Shown here in pieces: positions 56,026-64,000 of a stretch of DNA of 64,000 bases. Numbering within the stretch: position 1 is the stretch's first letter; each line of letters starts with the position of its first letter. The translations under genes and the position numbers were made by a program. Source of the DNA: Flagellimonas alvinocaridis (lineage in GTDB: Bacteria; Bacteroidota; Bacteroidia; Flavobacteriales; Flavobacteriaceae); contig NZ_SNTZ01000009.1 in the NCBI RefSeq assembly GCF_004916895.1, positions 46,772-110,771 on the forward strand, in the 5' to 3' direction. The notes beneath the pieces are model-generated. The model searched no databases and had not been told where the DNA came from. It was given only the letters and a program-made list of their open reading frames with translations.

Positions 56026-57156
56026 ATGAAGTTCAAACTATTTAGACAAAACGCCATTGATCTTCTTAGAAGGAAATCTTCACAAAGATTTATCCCAGAG
56101 ATCGATGCTTTACGGTTTTTTGCCATACTTCCTGTAATGTTTGCGCACTGTAGCCAAGCTTTTTTGGAATACAACACCAATTTTGATCGCGAGCTGATTG
56201 AAAGTGAAAGTTTACTTCGGTATGTTATGTATCAAGGAAATCTGGGAGTAGAACTGTTTTTTGGTATTAGTGGATTTATCCTTGCACTTCCTTTTCTTGG
56301 GAAAAAAATAAAGGAGTTGGACTTTAGGAGTTATTTTCTGCGTAGACTTATCAGAATTGAACCGCCCTATCTTATTGCGATCTCAGTGTTCTTTTTGGTG
56401 CACCTTTTTATAATGGGACAACATGACTTTGCTTTTTTATGGGATCGTTATGTAGCCTCATTTTTTTATGTGCACAATCTAGCTTACCACTCCTATTCAT
56501 ACATTCTTCCTCCGGCATGGAGTTTAGAAATTGAGGTGCAGTTCTATCTGTTAATGCCAATTTTCATTCTAGGTTTCTGTTTGATGAACAAAGCAGTTTG
56601 GCGTTATTTCCTCTATTTCTTAATGTTGATGCTTTCTTTGCATTTGGATGTTACCCCGGATTTGGATTTAAATGACTACTTGAGGTATTTCCTTGCCGGG
56701 ATAATAGCAGCGGATGTATATAAGAATGTTAAGTTTGAAAGATTTTGGGTATGGGATATCTTTTTTGTGGTAAACCTGTTCCTGTTTTTCTTTGTTTTTG
56801 GCGATTGGATGCTAAGGACACTTAGCTTGTTCTTGATATTGATTTCATCCTTTAACCTATCTATTTTGAAAAAGGTAGTGACCAATAATTGGGTCACGGT
56901 CATAGGGGGAATGTGTTATTCATTGTATTTGCTTCACTTTCCGTTTTACCATTTGGTGATGAAGATCTTTTCGGATAGACTTACTTTTATTGATTCTTAT
57001 GAATTTACCTTTATTTCCCAAGCTTTGATTTTTGTTCCTCTTTCAATTGTAGTGATTACAGGATACTATCTTTTGGTGGAAAAACCATTTATGGTACTTA
57101 GCCAGAAGTATGGGAAGATTGGAAAAAAGAATACTAAAAAACTAAAGGAGGCTTAA
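56026..57156 (+). CDS. Acyltransferase 3 family membrane protein
   Basis: A 376-residue integral membrane protein with about ten membrane segments. The early FIPEIDALRFFAILPVMFAHCS with the family's His near the first helix, and ISGFILALPFL, identify the Acyl_transf_3 family, whose members O-acetylate surface sugars. I chose the ATG at 56026; an earlier in-frame start (55987) would lie inside the epimerase gene. The stop codon lies in the middle of the terminator palindrome at 57138-57171. Last gene of the plus-strand cassette. Confidence 0.9.
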   Translation: MKFKLFRQNAIDLLRRKSSQRFIPEIDALRFFAILPVMFAHCSQAFLEYNTNFDRELIESESLLRYVMYQGNLGVELFFGISGFILALPFLGKKIKELDFRSYFLRRLIRIEPPYLIAISVFFLVHLFIMGQHDFAFLWDRYVASFFYVHNLAYHSYSYILPPAWSLEIEVQFYLLMPIFILGFCLMNKAVWRYFLYFLMLMLSLHLDVTPDLDLNDYLRYFLAGIIAADVYKNVKFERFWVWDIFFVVNLFLFFFVFGDWMLRTLSLFLILISSFNLSILKKVVTNNWVTVIGGMCYSLYLLHFPFYHLVMKIFSDRLTFIDSYEFTFISQALIFVPLSIVVITGYYLLVEKPFMVLSQKYGKIGKKNTKKLKEA

Positions 57157-57171
57157 GCCTCCTTTAGTTTT
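57138..57171. terminator. Perfect 34-base palindrome, bidirectional terminator
   Basis: A 17-base half (AAAACTAAAGGAGGCTT) joined directly to its complement, with A-run on one side and T-run on the other. It lies between convergent genes and contains the stop codon of the acyltransferase gene, so it can end transcripts from both sides. Confidence 0.85.
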
Positions 57172-57206
57172 ATTTTTGATGGAATAATAAAATCTTTTTT
57201 TAGTTT

Positions 57207-58757
57207 CTATCTATCAACCATGTTCAAGAACTCTTCCAAATTGGTATAGCCATCTTGGTCGGCATCATCATTGGCCCCAGTATTCAAGGTTCCAAAATTG
57301 GCCATTTCCCAAATATCCGCCATACCATCCAAATCAGAATCGTAATCACTGCTTCTTTGGTTGGTTGGGATGTTAGGGTAAGCATAGCTTCCACCATCAT
57401 ACCAGACAAATCCACTACAACCTTTGCAGTTGGTGTAGGTGTCGTTTAGGAAATCACTTATGTATTCTTTATCCAAATCATCTTGCCAAGTCCCATAAGA
57501 ACCATCAGCTTTTAGGTATTTATTGGCTCCAACATCGCCTGTCACATCGTTTACGGCTTCACTGGCAGAAGTTACGGTAACAGGAACCCCTTCTATGCTA
57601 AACGGACTGCTTTGAAAATAACTTTCCCAAGGGTTGGGAGGGCTTACAGCTTGTCCATTTATGGTTATCGTCCATCCATCTCGGTTATCTTGGTTGGCAA
57701 AATTCATACCTTCATAGTAATTACCCGAGGCATAAACTTTTACGTCGTGACCTGATTTTACACTTAACATGTTAAGTCCATTTCCTTTACTGGTATTGGA
57801 AGTGGCTCCAGGTCTATAGTAATTGTTGATTTGATTTACCCTTGCATTGCATTCGGCACTGATAAGTTTAAATTTCCAGTTGCCAATAAGATTGTTTACA
57901 TATTCGTGGGTACCTCCAGCCGCATTCGAGGGCATTCTATTATATCCGTGAATGGATAGATTGTGGTGCGATGAAAAATAAGTCAGAGTTCTCCAAACAT
58001 CTGGATTTTGCTCACCACCGGCCAAACCTCCATTCTGACTTTCGCCTGTTAGAACCCGTTGTACGGTAACATTGCCAGATTGTGAACCTCCAAAGTGCCA
58101 AAAATCTATGGTTTCATCTCCACCTCCTGAAACAGAAAGGTGATCATAGATCACATAACGGCAACCCATACAGGTAATGGCATCATTTCCTTCACCAGCA
58201 CCTTGCGAATTGAAAGGTCTAACCCTTAGATATCGTATCACAACATTTTGAACACTGTAAAACTGTAACGGAGCTCCTTTGATGGTGATTCCTCCTTGCG
58301 GGGCAGTTTGTCCTGCGATGGTTAAATTACTGTGTTCAGAACCATTAAGCACAATACTGCTACGTAGTTCAATTTCACCGGAAACATTAAAAACAATAGT
58401 TCTGGGACCACTTTGTTGAACGGCCCATCTGAAAGATCCCTCACCACTATCCGCAAGGGTTGTTACAACTAAAACCTTACCACCACGGCCACCGGTAGCG
58501 TAAGCACCGGCTCCTTCGGCGGAAGGGAATGCCAAAACACCATAAGAAACCTCGTCATCCAATATGGGGTCAGTATCGGAATCTGTATCCGGTTCGTCTA
58601 CGGTATTGTCATCTTTATTTTCTTCCTGTACAGTCTCTTCTATTTCTTCGTCAATGGCTTGAGTAAATAAATCCTCGTCCTTTTGGCATGATGAAAAAGT
58701 AATAAGCAGAAAGTAGGTTAAGAAAATGCTCATCAGTAATCTTTGAGGTTTTTTCAT
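57207..58757 (-). CDS. Pectate-lyase-like surface lipoprotein
   Basis: A 516-residue lipoprotein: signal peptide, lipobox FSSC with Cys24, followed by QKDED, close to the surface-export signal (QKDDE-like) known for Bacteroidota lipoproteins, so it is probably displayed outside. After an acidic linker, residues ~80-420 form a right-handed beta-helix of the pectate-lyase/PL1 kind: GGRGGKVLVVTTLADSGEGS, VIRYLRVRP, DHLSVSGGGDETIDFW. The C-terminus has calcium-binding-type repeats (DSDLDGMADIW, DADQDGYTNLEEF). It may cleave or trim galacturonate-containing polymer. Catalytic residues were not assigned. Convergent with the acyltransferase gene, so not in its operon. Confidence 0.85.
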   Translation of the reverse strand: MKKPQRLLMSIFLTYFLLITFSSCQKDEDLFTQAIDEEIEETVQEENKDDNTVDEPDTDSDTDPILDDEVSYGVLAFPSAEGAGAYATGGRGGKVLVVTTLADSGEGSFRWAVQQSGPRTIVFNVSGEIELRSSIVLNGSEHSNLTIAGQTAPQGGITIKGAPLQFYSVQNVVIRYLRVRPFNSQGAGEGNDAITCMGCRYVIYDHLSVSGGGDETIDFWHFGGSQSGNVTVQRVLTGESQNGGLAGGEQNPDVWRTLTYFSSHHNLSIHGYNRMPSNAAGGTHEYVNNLIGNWKFKLISAECNARVNQINNYYRPGATSNTSKGNGLNMLSVKSGHDVKVYASGNYYEGMNFANQDNRDGWTITINGQAVSPPNPWESYFQSSPFSIEGVPVTVTSASEAVNDVTGDVGANKYLKADGSYGTWQDDLDKEYISDFLNDTYTNCKGCSGFVWYDGGSYAYPNIPTNQRSSDYDSDLDGMADIWEMANFGTLNTGANDDADQDGYTNLEEFLNMVDR

Positions 58758-58849
58758 AAATAACTAGATTTGTGGGGTGTTCGAGACTTCATCACGGGGC
58801 GTAAATTTAATTCGTAAAAAAATTAAATCGATAAAAACACATGATTTTT

Positions 58850-58860
58850 CGATGAAATGC
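58850..58860 (+). promoter_or_regulatory. Copy of motif CGATGAAATGC
   Basis: Identical to the copies at 12675 and 45054. Ninety-three bases upstream of the pectate-lyase-like start (minus) and part of a longer TTTTTCGATGAA match to the copy at 58992. Confidence 0.45.
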
Positions 58861-58991
58861 ACAGCACACCACCCTTTTTAACTTTTTAACTGTCTTTTTG
58901 TTACTAAAAATTGTGAACAAAGCCTTGTACGAACCGATTAAGAACTATGGATTTTCCTTTTAACTTTATTTAACAGTTTTCATGTGTTTTT

Positions 58992-59002
58992 CGATGAACT
59001 AC
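58992..59002 (+). promoter_or_regulatory. Variant copy of the motif, CGATGAACTAC
   Basis: Differs from the other copies at two positions but shares the TTTTTCGATGAA part with 58850. Lies 97 bases before the formyltransferase-like start (plus). Confidence 0.4.
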
Positions 59003-59099
59003 ACTAAATTTTTAATTGAAATTGGCACAATACAATTAATAATTCTAGCCAAACAACCACTGCCTTAAACCATACTTTCAATAAGAGACCAACCAAAAA

Positions 59100-60758
59100 A
59101 TGAAGCAAAAACTAAAGATTGGTGTGTTGATAGACCAATACCAAATTTCCTCTTGGGAAAACAGCATACTACAAGAATTGGTGAACTCTCCTTATGCAGA
59201 GATAACCGTATTGGTAAAAAAAAAGGTGGGTAAAACAACCCAAGATACATTCTCTCAGAAATTAAAGAAATACGGTCGGGTTTTTTTGTATGAACAATAC
59301 ATGAAACTTGAGCAAAGGTTGATAAGCCTTTCTCCGGATGCGTTTGAACCCAAAGACATTAGGGAAACCCTTTCTGTCCCTGAGTTGACAGTTGAGACCA
59401 CCGAAACCGCTTTTAGTGATAGGGTTGTAGAGGAAGACATAGCCAAAATAAAAGACTACAAGTTGGATGTCTTCTTACGCTTCGGATTTAGAATTTTAAG
59501 GGGCAACATCCTAAAATGCTCCAAGTATGGTGTATGGTCTTACCATCATGGGGACAACAATGTGAATAGGGGCGGTCCCGCGGGAGTTTGGGAAGTTATT
59601 AAAGGCTGGGATGAAACTGGGGTAATATTGCAGATACTTACCGAAGATTTGGATGGAGGAGTGAAACTTTTTGAATCCTATTCATCCACTGATAAGTCCA
59701 GTATCCAAAGGAACAGGAACAACTATTATTGGAAAGCAAAATCTTTTATCCCAAGAAAGTTGAAAGAATTGTATGAAATGGGGGAAAAAGACTTTTTTAA
59801 AAGTGTTTCACCACTTAACAACAAGCCCAGCATTTATTATAATGAGCTTTTTATAACTCCAGGGAATTTCACCATGGTGAAATACATAACAAAAAGAGTA
59901 TGGCATACCATCAAAGAAAAGATAAGGGAACTTTTTGTTTTGGATCAGTGGATTTTACTCTATAAGTTTGAAAAGCAGGATAAGATATCACAGTCTTTTT
60001 TTAGGTTCAAGAGGTTGGTTCCTCCTAGAGATCGTTTTTGGGCAGATCCTTTCATTGCGGTAAAGGACAATAAGTATTTTGTGTTTCTGGAGGAATACAT
60101 ATACAAAAAAGGAAAAGGAGTAATATCTGTTATAGAGTTAAATGAAAAGGGAATGGTAGGGGACTGTCAATTGGTTTTGGAAACCGATTACCATCTTTCG
60201 TACCCTTTCCTGTTTGAAGATGGGGACAAAATATACATGATTCCCGAAAGTGCTGATAACAACACTGTTGAGCTTTATGAGTGCGAAGAATTCCCACTAA
60301 AATGGAAACTTAAAAAAGTACTTCTGGATAACATCAGTGCATATGATGCCACAATTTTTCAATATGATGGAAAATATTGGATGTTTGCCAATGTCAGAAC
60401 CAATGAAGGAGCTTCTACATGGGATGAGCTTTTCCTGTTCTATGCAGACGGCCTGTTTGATGAATGGAAGGAGCATCCAATGAATCCCGTTGTTTCAGAT
60501 GTGAAAAAAGCAAGGCCGGCAGGTAATGTTATTGAGTACCAAGGAAATCTGTACAGACCGGGTCAAAATTGTGCCAAAAGGTATGGCCACGGAATGACAT
60601 TGAGCAAGATCACCAAACTAACAGAGACGGAATATGAAGAAATGGAAGAGCAATCCATTTACCCCAATTGGGAGAAAGACCTCTTGGCCACACACACGCT
60701 TAATTCCAAAAGCAGACTTACAATCATTGATGCAATGATCAAGAGAAATAGGTTTTAG
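59100..60758 (+). CDS. Formyltransferase-like/five-bladed propeller fusion (GINT1-type domain)
   Basis: A 552-residue protein with a formyltransferase-like N-terminal half (residues ~1-250) and a C-terminal half (~300-530) resembling the N-terminal domain of plant GlcN inositolphosphorylceramide transferase 1, with RFWADPFIAVKDNKYFVFLE and PESADNNTVELYE typical of its beta-propeller. In classical formyltransferases the catalytic residues are Asn-x-His and Asp; here His149 and Asp185 (EDLDGG) are kept but the Asn position is Ser147 (SYHHGD). It may act on a sugar linked to the polysaccharide, but activity is uncertain. No signal peptide. The pectate-lyase-like gene is divergent; the second galactose-oxidase-like gene follows. 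Confidence 0.83.
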   Translation: MKQKLKIGVLIDQYQISSWENSILQELVNSPYAEITVLVKKKVGKTTQDTFSQKLKKYGRVFLYEQYMKLEQRLISLSPDAFEPKDIRETLSVPELTVETTETAFSDRVVEEDIAKIKDYKLDVFLRFGFRILRGNILKCSKYGVWSYHHGDNNVNRGGPAGVWEVIKGWDETGVILQILTEDLDGGVKLFESYSSTDKSSIQRNRNNYYWKAKSFIPRKLKELYEMGEKDFFKSVSPLNNKPSIYYNELFITPGNFTMVKYITKRVWHTIKEKIRELFVLDQWILLYKFEKQDKISQSFFRFKRLVPPRDRFWADPFIAVKDNKYFVFLEEYIYKKGKGVISVIELNEKGMVGDCQLVLETDYHLSYPFLFEDGDKIYMIPESADNNTVELYECEEFPLKWKLKKVLLDNISAYDATIFQYDGKYWMFANVRTNEGASTWDELFLFYADGLFDEWKEHPMNPVVSDVKKARPAGNVIEYQGNLYRPGQNCAKRYGHGMTLSKITKLTETEYEEMEEQSIYPNWEKDLLATHTLNSKSRLTIIDAMIKRNRF

Positions 60759-60940
60759 TATGCTTTTTTGGGAAATAAGGGCAACGAAACTGTTTTCATA
60801 ATATTGTAATCCCTGAAATCCGTTTAACGATAAAACTGGTGTTTTGTCGAAATTTGCAACTGCTGGATTTTTATGCGCTCGACTATTGAGTAGCTTTAAG
60901 AAAATTCCCCGTTTTTTAAACTAAATCAACCTTTTCAACC

Positions 60941-63900
60941 ATGCAAAAGAGTGCATATATAGCAATTCTTGCTATCTGCAGCTTTCATTTTGTCTATACC
61001 CAAAATCCAGCTCAAGACGGTCAATGGAGTGATCCCGTAGGATTTGGAATTGTGCCTGTGGCTGTGGCCAATTTGCCCGACGGCAGGCTCATTACCTGGT
61101 CTTCAAAATTCAGGGATACCTTTGGGGGACAAGATGGGGCTACCTTCACGGAAATATTCGACCCGTTTTTGGGTGCCAATGGACAGGCATTGGGCGAATT
61201 TACAGCCAACACAAATCATGACATGTTTTGCCCGGGGATCAACAATCTTCCAGATGGTCGGATTTTATCGGCAGGAGGTTCTTCCAGTGAACGAACTAGC
61301 ATTTATGATCCCGTAACAGGCCTATGGGAAGTGGCAGACGATATGAATATTCCTCGAGGATATCAAGGTAATGTCACTTTGTCCAACGGTTCTGTTTTTA
61401 CGTTGGGAGGTTCTTGGAGCGGTAATGGAAACTCTGGGGCAAGAGATGCTGAAATATGGACGGAGAGTACAGGATGGGTTGTGTTATCTGGGATCGATGG
61501 TGATGACATTTACACAGGGGGAGATCTTTCCACTGAATCGGAAGGTGTTTACAGAGCGGATAACCATGCTTGGTTATGGCCTGCGTCCAATGGAGGTCTT
61601 TTTCATGCTGGACCGAGCGAGTTGATGCATTGGATCGATGTTTCGGGAAATGGGAGTATCGTAAGCGCGGGTCAACGATCCAATGATTCGTATTCCATGA
61701 AAGGAACCACGGTAATGTTCGATGTGGACAAAATTTTGAAAGTGGGTGGTTCTGAATCTTATTCCAGTGGTCATCCAGCCAAAAATAATGCTTATGTCAT
61801 CGATATAAACGTTCCTTATGGCACAGCACCCAATGTTACAAGTGCTGGACAGCTTTCCTTTTCCAGGACCATGCACAACAGCACAGTCCTTCCCAATGGT
61901 GATGTTTTGGTCACCGGAGGACTTGATAGGGCAGAAGTGTTTTCAGATATAGGGTCAAGACTTACTGCTGAATTATATAATCCTTCAACCAATACGTGGC
62001 GTACGGTTGCCGGAATGGTAACGCCTAGGACCTATCATAGCGTAGCTATTTTAATGACAGATGGTCGGGTCTTTGTTGGGGGCGGAGGTCTTTGTGACAG
62101 TACTCCGGGTTGTGTAAACCATTTTGATGCAGAGATCTACAGTCCACCTTATCTTTTCAATGGTAATGGCTCTTTGGCCGCCAGGCCCATAATTAGTGCT
62201 CCGGACAAAGCAAATTACAATACAGGAATTAATGTTTCAGGAAGTGCCAATATTCAAGAATTCTGTTTGATTAGATTTTCATCTGCTACACATAGCACCA
62301 ATAATGAGCAGAGAAGAATTCCAGTTAGCCATACACAATCCCAAGGGGCGTACAATGTCAATATTCCAGGAAACAACCTTCTGCCACCAGGGTACTATAT
62401 GCTTTTTGCAATGGATGGTAATGGGGTTCCCTCCATAGCCGAAACCATACAAATTGGAGCAAATGTGGCCAATAATCAAGATCAGAGCTTAATCTTGGAT
62501 ATTGGTTTTGATGAAGGTCAAGGCACAATGTCTTTTGATCGTTCCAGTTTCGGAAATGACCTCTCATTTTTTGATACGGATAATAACTTGGGCATTAAAA
62601 ACCCAAGTAGCGACAATTGGGGTCAAGGCTTGTTTGGTGGAGCAATGGAAACAGATGGATATGAGTTTCAAAGCAATACTATTGGAGAAGTTTCACATTC
62701 GCAATCAATGGGTGCGCTAACCAATAAAATTACCCTCATGGCATGGGTGAATAGAGATGAAGTGCAGCACAACGTGGGCATTTTCAGTCATGATTACCCA
62801 TCCATTTTCTTTGGATTCCACAATAGTCTCTACAAATGGGAGTTTCCAACAGATACGGGAGGAGAGGCAAGCTGCTATGCAGGGTATTCACCTCCAGGTC
62901 AATGGGTTCATGTTGCGGCTACGTACGATGGAAATAATGCCATATTGTACGCCAATGGTGTAGAAATTAGCCGCATGCCCGTTCAGGGAAATTTCATTCT
63001 AAATCCAAATGAGTCCAATTTTTCCACTTTTACAACTTCTGGGTTTTATCAAAGACTACAGAACCCTTCCGGTAATTATAATGGTAGTGGCGTAACGGAT
63101 GAGTTGGATGGACGAATAGACGAACTTAAGGTATACAATCGCGTTCTTTCAAGAAACGAGATTGTTTCCCAATACCTACAAGGGCAATTACAAAACAATC
63201 CCAATCTTGCAGATTGTTCCCAGAACAGCATTGTTGCAGAATACATGATAGGAAATAATGGTGTTTGGATTGAAGGAAATAACATTGAGGTTTCTGATGG
63301 TGAAACGGTATATATTAGAGCCAAGGGCTATTCCGGGGAATACTTTTTGACCACTCCCCAGAAAGATGGACCTACATTCAGTTCTGTGGACGATTTGTCA
63401 AATCACAATGCCTTCAATGCATATCAGGTTGATACCTATGTCTATAATTTTGGCAACCCTGAAAGAAATAATGGACTGGTAGACCCTACCAATTATGGAA
63501 AGTTTGTTCTTACCACAGCAGATGGATGTCCAACGGTAGTGAATCTGAACACGGAAATACCCCCCTCTACAGATTGCCCACCCGGAACAACGCAAGTAGT
63601 TCAAGAATACAGGATAAATGGCGAGTGGCTGAGTGGAAGCGATCATATTACTGTGGAAGAAGGTACAGAGGTGATGTTGAGTATTTTACCCAATACCTTG
63701 GGAGTTTCCATTACATTGCCCGGTGGTACGGTTGTGGGGGATGATTATAATTTAGGCAATGTAGATATTTCGGATAGTGGTGATTATTTGCTTACCAGTA
63801 GTGAAGGGTGTACAGTGACTTTAACGTTGCAAGTAACTTCAGAAGGTGGTAGTTCGGCCCCGGTAGCGGTTGCCACGGCGAGCCCTTTGACGGGCAATGC

Positions 63901-64000
63901 GCCATTGGAGGTCAGTTTTACGGGCAGTGGCTCCACGGACGATGTGGGGGTGGTGTCGCACAGTTGGGACTTTGGCGACGGTGGCAGCTCCACCTTGGCG
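60941..64000 (+). CDS. Second galactose-oxidase-like copper radical oxidase (3' truncated by the window)
   Basis: An open frame from the ATG at 60941 runs to the end of the window without a stop (>1020 residues). After a signal peptide (YIAILAICSFHFVYTQ) it repeats the architecture of the first oxidase head: Cys97 (HDMFCPG), Tyr141 (RGYQG), Trp159 (GGSWS), Tyr365-His366 (RTYHS), and His451 (SATHSTN), so the cofactor and copper ligands are all present. A LamG-like domain follows (~510-735), then two Ig-like modules, and a PKD domain (from about residue 975) where the window ends. It lacks the 12-repeat stalk of the first protein at the equivalent place. The last ~160 bases are clearly GC-rich. 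A T9SS domain is expected beyond the end but not seen. Confidence 0.9.
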   Translation, partial: MQKSAYIAILAICSFHFVYTQNPAQDGQWSDPVGFGIVPVAVANLPDGRLITWSSKFRDTFGGQDGATFTEIFDPFLGANGQALGEFTANTNHDMFCPGINNLPDGRILSAGGSSSERTSIYDPVTGLWEVADDMNIPRGYQGNVTLSNGSVFTLGGSWSGNGNSGARDAEIWTESTGWVVLSGIDGDDIYTGGDLSTESEGVYRADNHAWLWPASNGGLFHAGPSELMHWIDVSGNGSIVSAGQRSNDSYSMKGTTVMFDVDKILKVGGSESYSSGHPAKNNAYVIDINVPYGTAPNVTSAGQLSFSRTMHNSTVLPNGDVLVTGGLDRAEVFSDIGSRLTAELYNPSTNTWRTVAGMVTPRTYHSVAILMTDGRVFVGGGGLCDSTPGCVNHFDAEIYSPPYLFNGNGSLAARPIISAPDKANYNTGINVSGSANIQEFCLIRFSSATHSTNNEQRRIPVSHTQSQGAYNVNIPGNNLLPPGYYMLFAMDGNGVPSIAETIQIGANVANNQDQSLILDIGFDEGQGTMSFDRSSFGNDLSFFDTDNNLGIKNPSSDNWGQGLFGGAMETDGYEFQSNTIGEVSHSQSMGALTNKITLMAWVNRDEVQHNVGIFSHDYPSIFFGFHNSLYKWEFPTDTGGEASCYAGYSPPGQWVHVAATYDGNNAILYANGVEISRMPVQGNFILNPNESNFSTFTTSGFYQRLQNPSGNYNGSGVTDELDGRIDELKVYNRVLSRNEIVSQYLQGQLQNNPNLADCSQNSIVAEYMIGNNGVWIEGNNIEVSDGETVYIRAKGYSGEYFLTTPQKDGPTFSSVDDLSNHNAFNAYQVDTYVYNFGNPERNNGLVDPTNYGKFVLTTADGCPTVVNLNTEIPPSTDCPPGTTQVVQEYRINGEWLSGSDHITVEEGTEVMLSILPNTLGVSITLPGGTVVGDDYNLGNVDISDSGDYLLTSSEGCTVTLTLQVTSEGGSSAPVAVATASPLTGNAPLEVSFTGSGSTDDVGVVSHSWDFGDGGSSTLA

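Larger units (their letters stand above)
58758..59099. other. 342-base divergent intergenic region with two repeated motifs
   Basis: Between the pectate-lyase-like gene (minus) and the formyltransferase-like gene (plus). It holds two related sequences, TTTTTCGATGAAATGCACAG at 58846-58865 and TTTTTCGATGAACTACAC at 58988-59005, 142 bases apart. No TAnnTTTG element was seen. No RNA gene or short coding sequence was recognised. Confidence 0.6.

Overview
The window looks like a chromosomal stretch from a marine member of the Flavobacteriaceae (Bacteroidota), possibly close to Muricauda/Flagellimonas; the genus is a guess. The evidence is a type IX secretion (T9SS) C-terminal sorting domain, a BshA bacillithiol enzyme, LptD/amidase/MlaD gene order, a lipoprotein with a QKDED-type surface-export signal, and repeated TAnnTTTG promoter elements. 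Most of the sequence is AT-rich. I see no rRNA, tRNA, CRISPR array, insertion sequence or phage gene.

Bases 1-24100 are mostly housekeeping genes: the 3' end of tamB, pfkA, gap, a BadF-type sugar kinase, RidA, an LptD-like protein, an N-acetylmuramoyl-L-alanine amidase, an MlaD-like protein, a two-gene Fe-S oxidoreductase, a NagZ-like GH3 fused to a serine beta-lactamase-like domain, bshA, a small lipoprotein, an OmpA protein, and a CusA/CusB-type metal efflux pair without an outer-membrane channel gene.

Bases 24138-44719 are a long minus-strand polysaccharide locus. Read in the direction of transcription it runs: CapD/PglF-like dehydratase, Wza, Wzc, UDP-glucose dehydrogenase, Wzx-type flippase, two GT2s, a GT4, a Wzy-like polymerase, a GT4, an AsnB-type amidotransferase, a GT4, a second AsnB, and a dimethylformamidase-like protein with an unusual membrane hairpin. 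This is a Wzx/Wzy-type exopolysaccharide or capsule locus. UDP-glucose dehydrogenase plus two AsnB proteins suggest a uronic-acid polymer that may be amidated.

Bases 45166-64000 are mainly plus strand. A 2275-residue secreted galactose-oxidase-like protein, with all copper-radical-oxidase residues present, 12 Ig-like repeats, a PKD domain and a T9SS signal, precedes a five-gene sugar cassette (GT4, DegT aminotransferase, PglC-like phosphoglycosyl transferase, UDP-glucuronate 4-epimerase-like enzyme, acyltransferase) that ends in a strong palindromic terminator. Then come a surface pectate-lyase-like lipoprotein (minus strand), a formyltransferase/beta-propeller fusion, and a second galactose-oxidase-like protein that runs off the end of the window. 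The most interesting idea here is that the exported oxidases act on the surface polysaccharide built by the surrounding genes. That is inference from gene context and conserved residues.
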